Part shown: positions 1 to 6,037 of the stretch, piece after piece
How the letters are laid out: each line of letters starts with the position of its first letter
How positions within the stretch are numbered: position 1 is the stretch's first letter
Notes under the pieces: generated by a model
Database searches by the model: none
Seen by the model: the letters and a program-made list of their open reading frames with translations, nothing else
What the model was told of the DNA's origin: nothing
Made by a program: the position numbers and the translations under genes
From: Anaerolineae bacterium
GTDB lineage: Bacteria; Chloroflexota; Anaerolineae; JACIWP01
DNA length: 22,080 nucleotides
NCBI GenBank assembly: GCA_014360855.1
Contig: JACIWP010000012.1
Location: 1-22,080 of the forward strand
Direction: 5' to 3'

Positions 1-285
1 CTGGTACGCCGGCGGATGGTCCAGCTGCCGATGGTCAAGGTGCCCGAGCAGGGTGAGGGTGGGGCCGACGCCGGCGCTGGGCAGGGAGATGACCACGGTC
101 GCCCCGTCGGGCGCATCGCGGCGCACCTCCGCCGGCAGTCCGCGGTCGCGGGCATACTCCGCGTACCATGTCACAATCGCCTCGGTCTGGCGTGTGGGGC
201 TGGGGATGCGGGCCAGCTCCATGGTCAGGTGTGCCAGGCGTGTGGGGTCAATCTGGTTGATGAGCTGACGGAGTCGAGATTCCAT
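1..285 (-). CDS. M20-family metallopeptidase, N-terminal part (cut by window edge)
   Basis: The minus-strand frame stays open from an ATG at 283-285 to the left edge, giving 95 N-terminal residues. The order is typical of the M20 (ArgE/DapE/CPG2) family: an N-terminal helix, the stretch MELARIPSPT, then a strand ending in LTLLGHLD. The GHLD motif carries the first metal-binding His and the neighbouring catalytic Asp of the family. It is followed by HRQLDH rather than the commoner TVP. Members hydrolyse peptide or amide bonds of small substrates using a two-zinc centre; the substrate cannot be told from this fragment. The start is supported by a promoter at 367-395 that would leave a leader of about 75 nt. 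It is transcribed divergently from the sulfur-transfer cluster. Metal ligands further along the chain lie outside the window. Confidence 0.75.
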   Translation of the reverse strand, partial: MESRLRQLINQIDPTRLAHLTMELARIPSPTRQTEAIVTWYAEYARDRGLPAEVRRDAPDGATVVISLPSAGVGPTLTLLGHLDHRQLDHPPAYQ

Positions 286-366
286 AATACGGCCGGTCCC
301 TTTGATGATGTCACGACGGCGGCACCGCGCCGGCCATTCACAGCCCTCGGAAAAGGCGGCACGTCC

Positions 367-395
367 ATTGTAGCGAGATTTCCGGCCGGCGTCAA
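367..395 (-). promoter_or_regulatory. sigma70-type promoter of the M20 peptidase gene
   Basis: Read on the minus strand, TTGACG (395-390) and TACAAT (372-367) are separated by exactly 17 nt. The predicted start of transcription is near 360, about 75 nt before the ATG at 285. It is a sequence match only. Confidence 0.6.
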
Positions 396-508
396 GCGCG
401 GATCAGGAGGGTGGGGCAGGGGGCTATACTCCGCATTTACCTGCATGTAGGGCCGGCGTTGGCTGTATGGCGCTTGCTCGTCTGCTCCAACAGCGTAATC
501 TGCAGTAC

Positions 509-537
509 TTGCATAATTTACGATTTTGGTATATAAT
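509..537 (+). promoter_or_regulatory. sigma70-type promoter of the sulfur-transfer operon
   Basis: TTGCAT (509-514) and a perfect TATAAT (532-537) are separated by 17 nt inside an AT-rich island in otherwise GC-rich DNA. Transcription would start near 544, leaving a leader of roughly 37 nt before the ribosome-binding site AGGAGG at 571-576. No clear operator was recognised between this promoter and the divergent one at 367-395. Confidence 0.7.
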
Positions 538-580
538 TATCACGTACGCAAGAGCCATCCTGCCGGCTGAAGGAGGAAAG

Positions 581-1747
581 ATGATGTTCGAGACGACGAT
601 ATATATGGACAACGCGGCGGTAACCCGCCTGGATGAGCGGGTGTGGGAGGCCATGCGGCCGTATTACTTCGATACCTTCGCCGTGGCGACTTCCCAGTTC
701 GGTTATTCCCTGGGGATTGAAGCCCGCGATGCGCTGGAAAGCGCCCGGGCCACACTGGCCGGCGCGTTAGGTGCCAACGCGGAGGAGTTCATCTTCACCT
801 CCGGCGACACAGAATCCACCAACATGGCCATCAAGGGTGTTGCCGCGGCGCTGGCGCCGAAGAAGGGCCGGCATATCATCACCAGCCCCATCGAGGACTT
901 CCCCGTGCTGGGAAGCGTCAAGGCGCTGGAAAAGCAGGGCTTTGAGGTCAGCTATGTGCGGGTGGACGAGCACGGCCTGGTGGACCTGGACCATCTGCGC
1001 AGTCTTATCCGGCCGGATACCATCCTGGCCTCCATCCAGGTCGCCAATCAGGAGATCGGGACCCTGCAGGATGTTGCCGCCATCGCCGGCATCCTGAAGG
1101 AGCGCGGCGTGATCTTCCACGCGGACGCCACCCACGCCTTTGGCCGGGTGCCGCTGGATGTGCGCCAGGTGCCGGTGGACCTTATCACGGTCTCGGCACA
1201 TACCATTCACGGCCCGCGGGGCATCGGTGGGCTGTACATCCGGAAGGGGACACCCATCGTGAAGTGGATGGACGGCGGGTTTCAGGAGTTCAACCTGCGC
1301 GCCGGCGTGGAGAACATCCCGGGCGCGGTGGGTTTCGCCAAGGCCATCGAGCTGATCACGCCGGAGGAGACGGAGCGACTGCGCCGCATGCGAGATGCCC
1401 TCATCGAGCGCTTACTGCAGATCCCGCACACGCGGCTGAACGGCCATCCGAGCCGGCGGCTTCCTACCAATGCCAACATCTCCTTCCGCTTCATCGAGGG
1501 GGAATCCATCCTGCTCCAGTTGGACATGCGGGGCATCGCCGTCAGCACCGGCTCCGCCTGTTTCAGCCGCTCTTTGGAGGCCAGCCATGTTATCCTGGGC
1601 ATCGGCGGCGACCACGAGCGGGCGCACGGCTCCGTGCGCTTCACCCTGGGGCGCTTCAACCGGGAGGAAGAGGTGGACAAGGTCGTGGAGGCGATGAACG
1701 AGATCGTCGCGGTACTGCGCGCCATCAGCCCATTGGGCAAAGACTAG
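581..1747 (+). CDS. NifS/IscS-like protein lacking the PLP lysine
   Basis: The product has 388 residues and aligns along its whole length with group-I cysteine desulfurases (class V aminotransferase fold), which move sulfur from cysteine to an active-site Cys using PLP. The start at 581 follows AGGAGG at 571; an ATG at 584 is equally possible. Kept residues: the TSGDTES loop, Asn of VANQEIG, Asp182 (IscS Asp180), Ser and His of SAHT, and the active-site Cys327 in TGSACFSRSLE. Lost residues: the Schiff-base Lys206 of IscS is Thr208 (codon ACC, 1202-1204), His104 is Asp106, and Gln183 is His185. Normal cysteine desulfurase chemistry is therefore unlikely. It may accept and pass on persulfide without PLP chemistry, or act on another substrate. 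It is first in an operon with an IscU fusion, a TusA and a DsrE protein. The fold is certain; the activity is open. Confidence 0.9.
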   Translation: MMFETTIYMDNAAVTRLDERVWEAMRPYYFDTFAVATSQFGYSLGIEARDALESARATLAGALGANAEEFIFTSGDTESTNMAIKGVAAALAPKKGRHIITSPIEDFPVLGSVKALEKQGFEVSYVRVDEHGLVDLDHLRSLIRPDTILASIQVANQEIGTLQDVAAIAGILKERGVIFHADATHAFGRVPLDVRQVPVDLITVSAHTIHGPRGIGGLYIRKGTPIVKWMDGGFQEFNLRAGVENIPGAVGFAKAIELITPEETERLRRMRDALIERLLQIPHTRLNGHPSRRLPTNANISFRFIEGESILLQLDMRGIAVSTGSACFSRSLEASHVILGIGGDHERAHGSVRFTLGRFNREEEVDKVVEAMNEIVAVLRAISPLGKD

Positions 1748-1763
1748 AACGAGGAGGTGGAAT

Positions 1764-2399
1764 ATGCCACTGCCATACAGCGAGATTGTGATGGAGCATT
1801 TCAAACGCCCGCGCAATGTGGGCCGGCTGGAGGACGCTGACGCCAAGGCTACCGAAGGGAGCCCTGCGTGCGGCGACATGGTGACGGTGTACCTGAAGGT
1901 GGACGAACAGACGCACCGTATCACCGATATCCGATTCGAGTCCTATGGGTGTGCCTCCAATATCGCCACCGGCTCGATTATCACAGAGCTGGCGAAAGGC
2001 AAGACCATCGAGGAGGCCAAGCAGTTGACCTGGAAGGATGCCGCCGAGGCGCTGGGCGGACTGCCGCCGGTGAAGGTGCACTGTTCGGTGCTGGCCATTG
2101 ACGGCCTGCGGGCGGCGATCCAGAATTATGAGGAGAAGAAGGGGCTTATCAAAGAGAGGGTGCCTACCACCCTCGAGGAAATCAACCGCCGGCTGAAGCG
2201 CGTCATGAACCCGGTGGTGGGGCTGGATATTGTGCGCACCAAGATCGTCAGAGACGTGACGCTGGAGAACGGCGTGGTGCGGGTGACGATCGACATGCCG
2301 GCGGACCATCAGTTCGCCAACAACATCCGCGAGGAAATCATGGAGAAGCTGGGCACCCTCTGGGATATCCAGCAGGTGGAAGTCGAATTCGTCGGGTAA
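1764..2399 (+). CDS. IscU-type Fe-S scaffold fused to a MIP18/DUF59 domain
   Basis: The product has 211 residues in two domains. Residues 1 to about 128 are IscU-like, with all expected cluster ligands: Cys36 and Asp38 in ACGD, Cys63 in YGC, and His106 and Cys107 after LPPVK. In E. coli that LPPVK peptide is the site bound by the HscA chaperone. Residues of about 135-211 match the MIP18/DUF59 (SufT/PaaD-like) fold of Fe-S assembly and targeting proteins. The usual DPE of that fold reads NPV here, and no cysteine was seen in this half. The protein should build a transient Fe-S cluster and perhaps deliver it to targets through the fused domain. It starts 16 nt after the NifS-like gene behind GAGGAGGTGG. 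Lone IscU and lone MIP18 proteins are well known; this fusion is less usual to me. Confidence 0.88.
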   Translation: MPLPYSEIVMEHFKRPRNVGRLEDADAKATEGSPACGDMVTVYLKVDEQTHRITDIRFESYGCASNIATGSIITELAKGKTIEEAKQLTWKDAAEALGGLPPVKVHCSVLAIDGLRAAIQNYEEKKGLIKERVPTTLEEINRRLKRVMNPVVGLDIVRTKIVRDVTLENGVVRVTIDMPADHQFANNIREEIMEKLGTLWDIQQVEVEFVG

Positions 2400-2427
2400 A
2401 CGCAGAGAGGTGGAAAGGAGGACGCCC

Positions 2428-2649
2428 ATGGCCGTGATCACGGTAGATTGTCGGGGAGAGACCTGCCCGGTGCCGCTGGTGGAGACGCGCAAGGCCCTTC
2501 GCAAGGCCGCGCCGGGCGACATTATTGAGGTCATCGGCACCCATCCTTCGTCGAAGAAGGAGATTCCCCTGGCGGTTCAGGCGCTGAACCTGACCATCCT
2601 GGATATCCGCGAGGAGGGGGATGTCTGGACCATTCGCATTCAGCGGTAA
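2428..2649 (+). CDS. TusA/SirA-family sulfur carrier
   Basis: The product has 73 residues, the usual TusA size. The family signature CPxP is present as Cys13-Pro-Val-Pro; this Cys carries persulfide sulfur in TusA proteins. A second cysteine lies at residue 8. The ATG at 2428 follows GGAAAGGAGG at 2412-2421 with good spacing, so the in-frame GTG at 2410, inside that ribosome-binding site, was rejected. TusA proteins shuttle sulfur from a desulfurase or a DsrE-type protein to acceptors such as tRNA thiolation enzymes, molybdenum-cofactor synthesis or sulfur oxidation. Here it lies 28 nt after the IscU fusion and 39 nt before a DsrE-like gene, so its partners are probably those neighbours. No tRNA-thiolation gene is nearby. 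Confidence 0.9.
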   Translation: MAVITVDCRGETCPVPLVETRKALRKAAPGDIIEVIGTHPSSKKEIPLAVQALNLTILDIREEGDVWTIRIQR

Positions 2650-2688
2650 GCGTACGCTGGCATGTGCTGTGCACAAGGAGGGACGACG

Positions 2689-3129
2689 ATGGCGGACAAG
2701 CAAGAGGGCCGGCCCCAAAAGGCCACCATCATCCTGCATTCGGGCGATATGGATAAGGTCTACAGCGCGCTGATCATCGGCAACGGCGCCCTGGCGATGG
2801 GCATGGATGTGGCGATTTACTTCACCTTCTGGGGGCTTCAGCGGCTGAAGAAGGGCGCGCTGGACAAGGGACCCCTGTCGAAGATGCACTTCCTGGGCCT
2901 GGGCAAATGGATGGTCAAACAGCGCATGAAAAAGGCCAATGTCGCCTCGCTGGAGCGCCTGATGCGCGATTTTAAGGAGATGGGTGGGCGGGTGCTCGCC
3001 TGCGACATGACGATGGAGATCATGGGCATCCGCCGTGAGGACCTGCATACCGAATGGATTGACGATTACTGCGCGGTGGGGACGTATATCGCAGAGGCGC
3101 GGGACTCGGACATCACGCTGTTTATCTAG
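2689..3129 (+). CDS. DsrE/DsrF-like sulfurtransferase (DsrE2 type)
   Basis: The product has 146 residues. The N-terminal strand ATIILHSGDMDKVYSAL, the segment IYFTFWGLQRL and the segment VLACDMTMEIMGI are typical of the DsrE2 (COG2210-like) branch of the DsrE/F fold. Cys105 in LACDMT is the likely persulfide-carrying residue; Cys128 is a second candidate. The mature family forms soluble or membrane-associated oligomers that exchange sulfur with TusA. No clear membrane helix was seen, so this one is probably cytoplasmic. The start at 2689 sits 6 nt after AAGGAGGG (2675-2682); the upstream ATG at 2662 overlaps that site and was rejected. It is the last gene of the cluster. DsrE2 genes commonly sit beside tusA, which supports the call. 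Confidence 0.85.
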   Translation: MADKQEGRPQKATIILHSGDMDKVYSALIIGNGALAMGMDVAIYFTFWGLQRLKKGALDKGPLSKMHFLGLGKWMVKQRMKKANVASLERLMRDFKEMGGRVLACDMTMEIMGIRREDLHTEWIDDYCAVGTYIAEARDSDITLFI

Positions 3130-3148
3130 CGCATGCGGAAGTTCCGCC

Positions 3149-3224
3149 GGCCCGCTCAGGGCCTCGGCTCTTCACTTTCGGGTCGCCCGATGACGACACC
3201 CTCTGGGGAGGCTGTCATCGGGCG
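3149..3224 (+). terminator. two hairpins downstream of the sulfur cluster, probable terminator
   Basis: GGCCC (3149-3153) pairs with GGGCC (3159-3163) and is followed by a pyrimidine-rich run. A second, stronger inverted repeat pairs 3184-3194 (CGCCCGATGAC) with 3214-3224. It has a 19-nt loop that can itself form CCTC/GAGG. Neither stem is followed at once by a clean T tract, so factor-independent termination is plausible but not proven. Confidence 0.45.
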
Positions 3225-3254
3225 ATGATCTGCCGGCGCAAGTCTTTCTTTTAG

Positions 3255-3283
3255 TTGACAGAAACAGCGATCTGGATTAAGAT
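3255..3283 (+). promoter_or_regulatory. sigma70-type promoter of proC-yggT
   Basis: A perfect TTGACA (3255-3260) and TAAGAT (3278-3283) are separated by 17 nt. Transcription would start near 3290, about 55 nt upstream of the proC ATG. This also shows that a TTG codon at 3255 in the proC frame is part of the promoter, not a start codon. Confidence 0.75.
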
Positions 3284-3295
3284 ACAGTTGTTCGC

Positions 3296-3319
3296 CGCCG
3301 GCCGGGAAACTGGCCGGCG
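3296..3319 (+). other. GC-rich hairpin in the proC leader
   Basis: CGCCGGCC (3296-3303) and GGCCGGCG (3312-3319) form a perfect 8-bp stem with an 8-nt loop, lying between the predicted transcription start (about 3290) and the proC start codon. It could affect message stability or translation. It could equally be a by-product of the very common GCCGGC word. Confidence 0.35.
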
Positions 3320-3344
3320 AAGCGCTCGTTTGGGGGAATGTGAC

Positions 3345-4190
3345 ATGTTTCGCAACTCGATTATGGCGTTCGTCGGCAGTGGCACCATGGCCGAGGCCAT
3401 GATCAAGGGCCTGACCGACCAGGGCCGCATCGCACCAGAACGGATTATCGCCAGCGGGCCGCGCCCTGAGCGCGGCGAGTATCTTCGCTCCCGCTACGGC
3501 ATCCAGGCCACCACGGACAACGTCGAGGCCGTGCGGGAAGCGGACATCGTCGTCCTGTCCATCAAGCCGCAGGTCCTGCCGAAGGTGCTGAAGGAACTGC
3601 ACGACAGGCCGCGCGAGGATGCGCTCATCCTTTCCATTGTGGCCGGCGCCAAGATTCGCGTTATCTCCCAGGGCCTGAACCGCCAGGCCGTCGTGCGCGC
3701 CATGCCCAACACGCCGGCGCGCGTGGGCATGGGTATGACCGTCTGGACCGCCACCCCCCAGGCTACGGAACTGCAGATCGCGCAGGCGCGGCAGATCCTG
3801 AGCGCGCTGGGTGATGAGATTTTCATGGAGGATGAGGAGTATCTGGACATGGCGACCGCGCTCAGCGGCACCGGGCCGGCCTACGTCTTCTTCTTTATGG
3901 AGGCCCTGATTGATGCCGGCGTGCACCTGGGCTTCTCCCGACGCATCGCTCAGCAGTTGGTGCTCAAGACCATCGAAGGCTCGGTGGAGATTGCCAAGCA
4001 GACCGGCCTGCACCCCGTCGAACTGCGCAATTCGGTCACCTCGCCCGGCGGCACCACCGCCGAGGCGCTCTACCAGCTTGAGAAGGGCGGCATGCGCACC
4101 GTCCTGTCCAAGGCTATCTGGGCGGCCTATCAGAAATCACGCTACTTGGGGGAGCTGATCGAGAAGCAAAATGGCGACCTTTCTGATTAG
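3345..4190 (+). CDS. proC: pyrroline-5-carboxylate reductase
   Basis: The product has 281 residues, close to the usual ProC length. It reduces 1-pyrroline-5-carboxylate to proline with NAD(P)H, the last step of proline synthesis, in the cytoplasm. The N-terminal Rossmann motif reads FVGSGTMAEAM (about residues 8-18). The segment VVRAMPNTPA, the substrate-site stretch SGTGPAYVFFFMEAL and the C-terminal signature VTSPGGTTAEAL are all present. The ATG at 3345 follows a G-rich ribosome-binding stretch (TGGGGGAA) and fits the family N terminus; the next ATG at 3363 would trim the first residues of the strand. A promoter at 3255-3283 serves it. Its 3' end overlaps yggT by 20 nt, and this proC-yggT pairing is common in bacteria. 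Confidence 0.95.
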   Translation: MFRNSIMAFVGSGTMAEAMIKGLTDQGRIAPERIIASGPRPERGEYLRSRYGIQATTDNVEAVREADIVVLSIKPQVLPKVLKELHDRPREDALILSIVAGAKIRVISQGLNRQAVVRAMPNTPARVGMGMTVWTATPQATELQIAQARQILSALGDEIFMEDEEYLDMATALSGTGPAYVFFFMEALIDAGVHLGFSRRIAQQLVLKTIEGSVEIAKQTGLHPVELRNSVTSPGGTTAEALYQLEKGGMRTVLSKAIWAAYQKSRYLGELIEKQNGDLSD

Positions 4191-4437
4191 ATTCATCTCC
4201 ATCCTCTTTGAATTGCTCAACCTGGCCATTATCGCCCGGGTCTTCCTCTCGTGGTTCAATGTGCGCCCGGACCACCCGGTGGTCAGCTTCCTGCATCAGA
4301 TCACGGAGCCGATCCTGTCGCCCATCCGCCGGGTGGTGCCTCTGATCGGGATGCTGGACATCAGCCCGATTATCGCCATCATCTTGCTGGAGCTCCTCCG
4401 CAACCTGCTGATCTCTCTCATCGCCAGCGTGCTCTGA
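4171..4437 (+). CDS. YggT-family membrane protein
   Basis: The product has 88 residues with two predicted membrane helices, about residues 4-26 and 62-86. Between them is the conserved linker with FLSWFNVRPDHPVV, FLHQITEPILSPIRRVVP and the DISPI segment before helix two. These are hallmarks of the YggT family of small inner-membrane proteins. The family is linked to cell-surface or division-related roles and osmotic stress in some bacteria, but its biochemical role is not settled. It overlaps the end of proC by 20 nt, so the two are probably translated in a coupled way from one message. No reaction is claimed. Confidence 0.88.
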   Translation: MATFLIRFISILFELLNLAIIARVFLSWFNVRPDHPVVSFLHQITEPILSPIRRVVPLIGMLDISPIIAIILLELLRNLLISLIASVL

Positions 4438-4487
4438 CGCCGGCGCAGGAACTTCCTCTCCGCCGCCAGCGTCTCATATATGCAGTG

Positions 4488-4506
4488 TACCAGGGAACAC
4501 CTGGTA
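4488..4506 (+). other. short hairpin just ahead of the lipoprotein ribosome-binding site
   Basis: TACCAGG (4488-4494) and CCTGGTA (4500-4506) form a perfect 7-bp stem with a 5-nt loop. It ends 3 nt before the AGGAGGGA ribosome-binding site of the gene at 4523. It may influence translation initiation. There is no T tract, so it does not look like a terminator. No convincing promoter was seen in the 85-nt gap 4438-4522, so the lipoprotein may be read from the proC promoter. Confidence 0.3.
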
Positions 4507-4522
4507 GTCAGGAGGGAATCCG

Positions 4523-5218
4523 ATGGGCAAGATGATGCGATGGTGGATCGCTGGTCTGGCGGTAGTGCTGGTGCTGGCCGGCTGTGCCGCGCCGCAGGCG
4601 GCGCCGGCCACGAAACAGTTGGAAACCGCGCCGGCCGGCACAGGGACGCCCACGATAGAGGAAACTGTGAAATTCCAGCAAGAGGCAGTGGCAGATTTGG
4701 CTCAGCGCCTTCAGCTTGCGCCAGAGGATATTATCGTCGAGTCTTCCGCCGTCGTCGAATTGACCCCCGACGACTTGCGCTGTCCGGGCGCCGGCGAGCT
4801 GGATAAGACCCTGCCGGCGCAGGTCATGGGCCAGGAGATCGTGCTGAAAAGCGGCGAACAGCGCTATCTGTACCGGGGCTACGGCAAGCGGGTGGTCTTC
4901 TGCGGAGAACTGCCGCCGGCGGGACCCGCACCTCAGCCGGCGGGAGGAGAAGAGGCCGTGAAGTCGCTGGACGAGCAGGGTCAGCGCATGCTGGAGCAGG
5001 CGCGGCAGGAGCTGGCCGGCAAGCTCGGGGTCAGCCCGGCGCGCATCCAGGTGATCAAGGCGGAGCCTGTCCTCTGGCCGGACACCAGCCTGGGTTGTCC
5101 TCAGCCCGGCATGATGTACGCGCAGGTCATCACCCCGGGCTATCAATTCATCCTGGAGTACGAGGGCAAGCAGTACGACTACCACGCCGGCCGCGGCCAT
5201 CTGGTTCTGTGTGAGTGA
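4523..5218 (+). CDS. lipoprotein with a duplicated cysteine-paired domain
   Basis: The product has 231 residues. It starts with a signal peptide and lipobox LAGC, with lipid-modified Cys21, so it should be anchored on the outer face of the cytoplasmic membrane. A short Ala/Pro-rich linker follows. The rest is two tandem copies of one domain, about residues 47-133 and 150-231. Each copy shows a helix with a QxLxxxLxxxP-like pattern, then a Cys-Pro (RCPGAG; GCPQPG), a strand ending in a Tyr-rich piece (YLYRGYG; YDYHAGRG) and a terminal Cys (VVFCGE; LVLCE). Each copy thus has one Cys pair that could form a disulfide outside the cell. I do not recognise a named family with certainty and propose no function. 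It is the last gene before the convergent terminator at 5239-5274. Confidence 0.8.
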   Translation: MGKMMRWWIAGLAVVLVLAGCAAPQAAPATKQLETAPAGTGTPTIEETVKFQQEAVADLAQRLQLAPEDIIVESSAVVELTPDDLRCPGAGELDKTLPAQVMGQEIVLKSGEQRYLYRGYGKRVVFCGELPPAGPAPQPAGGEEAVKSLDEQGQRMLEQARQELAGKLGVSPARIQVIKAEPVLWPDTSLGCPQPGMMYAQVITPGYQFILEYEGKQYDYHAGRGHLVLCE

Positions 5219-5238
5219 CCGTATTTACCTCAATAGAA

Positions 5239-5274
5239 CAACAAGGCCAGGGAATGTCCTCCCTGGCCTTGTTG
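5239..5274. terminator. bidirectional hairpin terminator between convergent genes
   Basis: A perfect 15-bp inverted repeat (5239-5253 with 5260-5274) with a 6-nt loop lies between the lipoprotein stop at 5218 (plus) and the cohesin-protein stop at 5297 (minus). Its core is AAGGCCAGGGA and its complement. T-runs on either side are weak. Position and stem strength make a shared terminator the best reading. Confidence 0.75.
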
Positions 5275-5296
5275 ATTTCGGCGGCTTGTCAAGTGC

Positions 5297-5875
5297 TTAT
5301 TTGCCCCACTTTCGTCGGGCGAAGACGGCCAGGCCGGCCAGTCCCGACGCCAGCAGAGCCAGCGTGCCGGCCTCCGGAATCTCCGGCGGCAGGGTCACGC
5401 TCACCTGTCCATCGCTCACCGTCGCCGAGATCTGTGCGCCCTCGGCGTTCACCAGGATGGCATTGGTGATATCCACGGCCGAGGTACCGTCCTTGAGGGT
5501 GTCGAAGCGGACGGTGAAGAGGGTGCCGGAACCACTGACGGCCGGCGCCGGCGCCAGCAGGGTCACTGCATAGTCAATGGTGCCGGCGGTGTTGTCGTGA
5601 TTCGAGATGACACTGCTGTGGGCCGGGTCCAGCAGGTCGCCGGAAGTCACCGAGGCCACTTTGAGCACGGTGGGATCAAAGTGGATGTGCACCTCGGCGC
5701 CGTACAGGCCCGTGACATTGTTGATGCGGATGGCCACCTGCGCCGGCTGGCCCATCTCCACGCTTTGCGTGGCCGGGGAGACCACGACAGAGGCGCCGGC
5801 CTGCGCATAGGCATAGGCCACCAGCCCCAACAGCGCCGCAACCGTTATGATCATTGCCAAGCCAATTCGTTTCAC
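5297..5875 (-). CDS. secreted cohesin-domain protein with PEP-CTERM-like anchor
   Basis: The product has 192 residues. A GTG at 5875 is preceded by GGAAAGGAG with a 10-nt gap and begins a standard signal peptide (VKRIGLAM, a hydrophobic core, then a probable cut after AYA). The ATG at 5926 lies upstream of this site and would give an unnatural N terminus. About residues 30-155 form a cohesin-type domain, with GLYGAEVHIHFDP, SGDLL, YAVTLLAPAPAVSGSGTL and F at the expected places. The C terminus reads IPEAGT, then a hydrophobic helix, then ARRK. That is the layout of PEP-CTERM sorting signals, but with PEAG in place of PEP. The domain closely resembles the cohesin inside the protease encoded upstream. 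The likely role is a surface-anchored receptor for dockerin-bearing proteins such as that protease. It has its own promoter. Confidence 0.82.
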   Translation of the reverse strand: MKRIGLAMIITVAALLGLVAYAYAQAGASVVVSPATQSVEMGQPAQVAIRINNVTGLYGAEVHIHFDPTVLKVASVTSGDLLDPAHSSVISNHDNTAGTIDYAVTLLAPAPAVSGSGTLFTVRFDTLKDGTSAVDITNAILVNAEGAQISATVSDGQVSVTLPPEIPEAGTLALLASGLAGLAVFARRKWGK

Positions 5876-5938
5876 GCTTCTCGCTCTCCTTTCCGCCGGG
5901 ATGTTCCCATGGCCGTGCATACCCAAGACCTACCCGGC

Positions 5939-5967
5939 AGTGTACCGAATATGCCGATTTCTGTCAA
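5939..5967 (-). promoter_or_regulatory. sigma70-type promoter of the cohesin-anchor gene
   Basis: On the minus strand, a perfect TTGACA (5967-5962) and TACACT (5944-5939) are separated by 17 nt. Transcription would start near 5932, about 57 nt before the GTG start at 5875. The small cohesin gene is thus expressed apart from the protease gene. Confidence 0.65.
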
Positions 5968-5995
5968 ACTCCCCTATCCCTCGGGTCGGGGAGAG

Positions 5996-6027
5996 GCCCA
6001 GGGAGGGGAGACCTCCCCTCCCTGGGC
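5996..6027 (-). terminator. strong hairpin downstream of the protease gene
   Basis: The segments 5996-6009 and 6014-6027 form a perfect 14-bp GC-rich stem with a 4-nt loop (core GCCCAGGGAGGGGA). It lies 10 nt past the protease stop codon and upstream of the cohesin-gene promoter. No T tract follows on the minus strand. It may end transcription, or protect the 3' end of the message, or belong to a dispersed GC-rich repeat. Confidence 0.5.
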
Positions 6028-6037
6028 GGTACAGGGT

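Noticed and set aside
16..450. Plus-strand frame of 144 codons at the left edge
   Set aside because: It overlaps the M20 peptidase N terminus and its promoter on the other strand, and the product has no recognisable pattern.
467..580. N-terminal extension of the NifS-like gene to an ATG at 467
   Set aside because: The extension would contain the promoter (509-537) and the ribosome-binding site. The family N terminus fits the start at 581 or 584.
1202..1204. Loss of the NifS lysine as a sequencing error
   Set aside because: ACC needs two changes to become a Lys codon, the frame is intact, and other pocket residues have changed too. An error is unlikely.
3255..3344. TTG start of proC at 3255
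   Set aside because: The TTG is part of a perfect -35 box, and the added residues are not conserved in ProC proteins.
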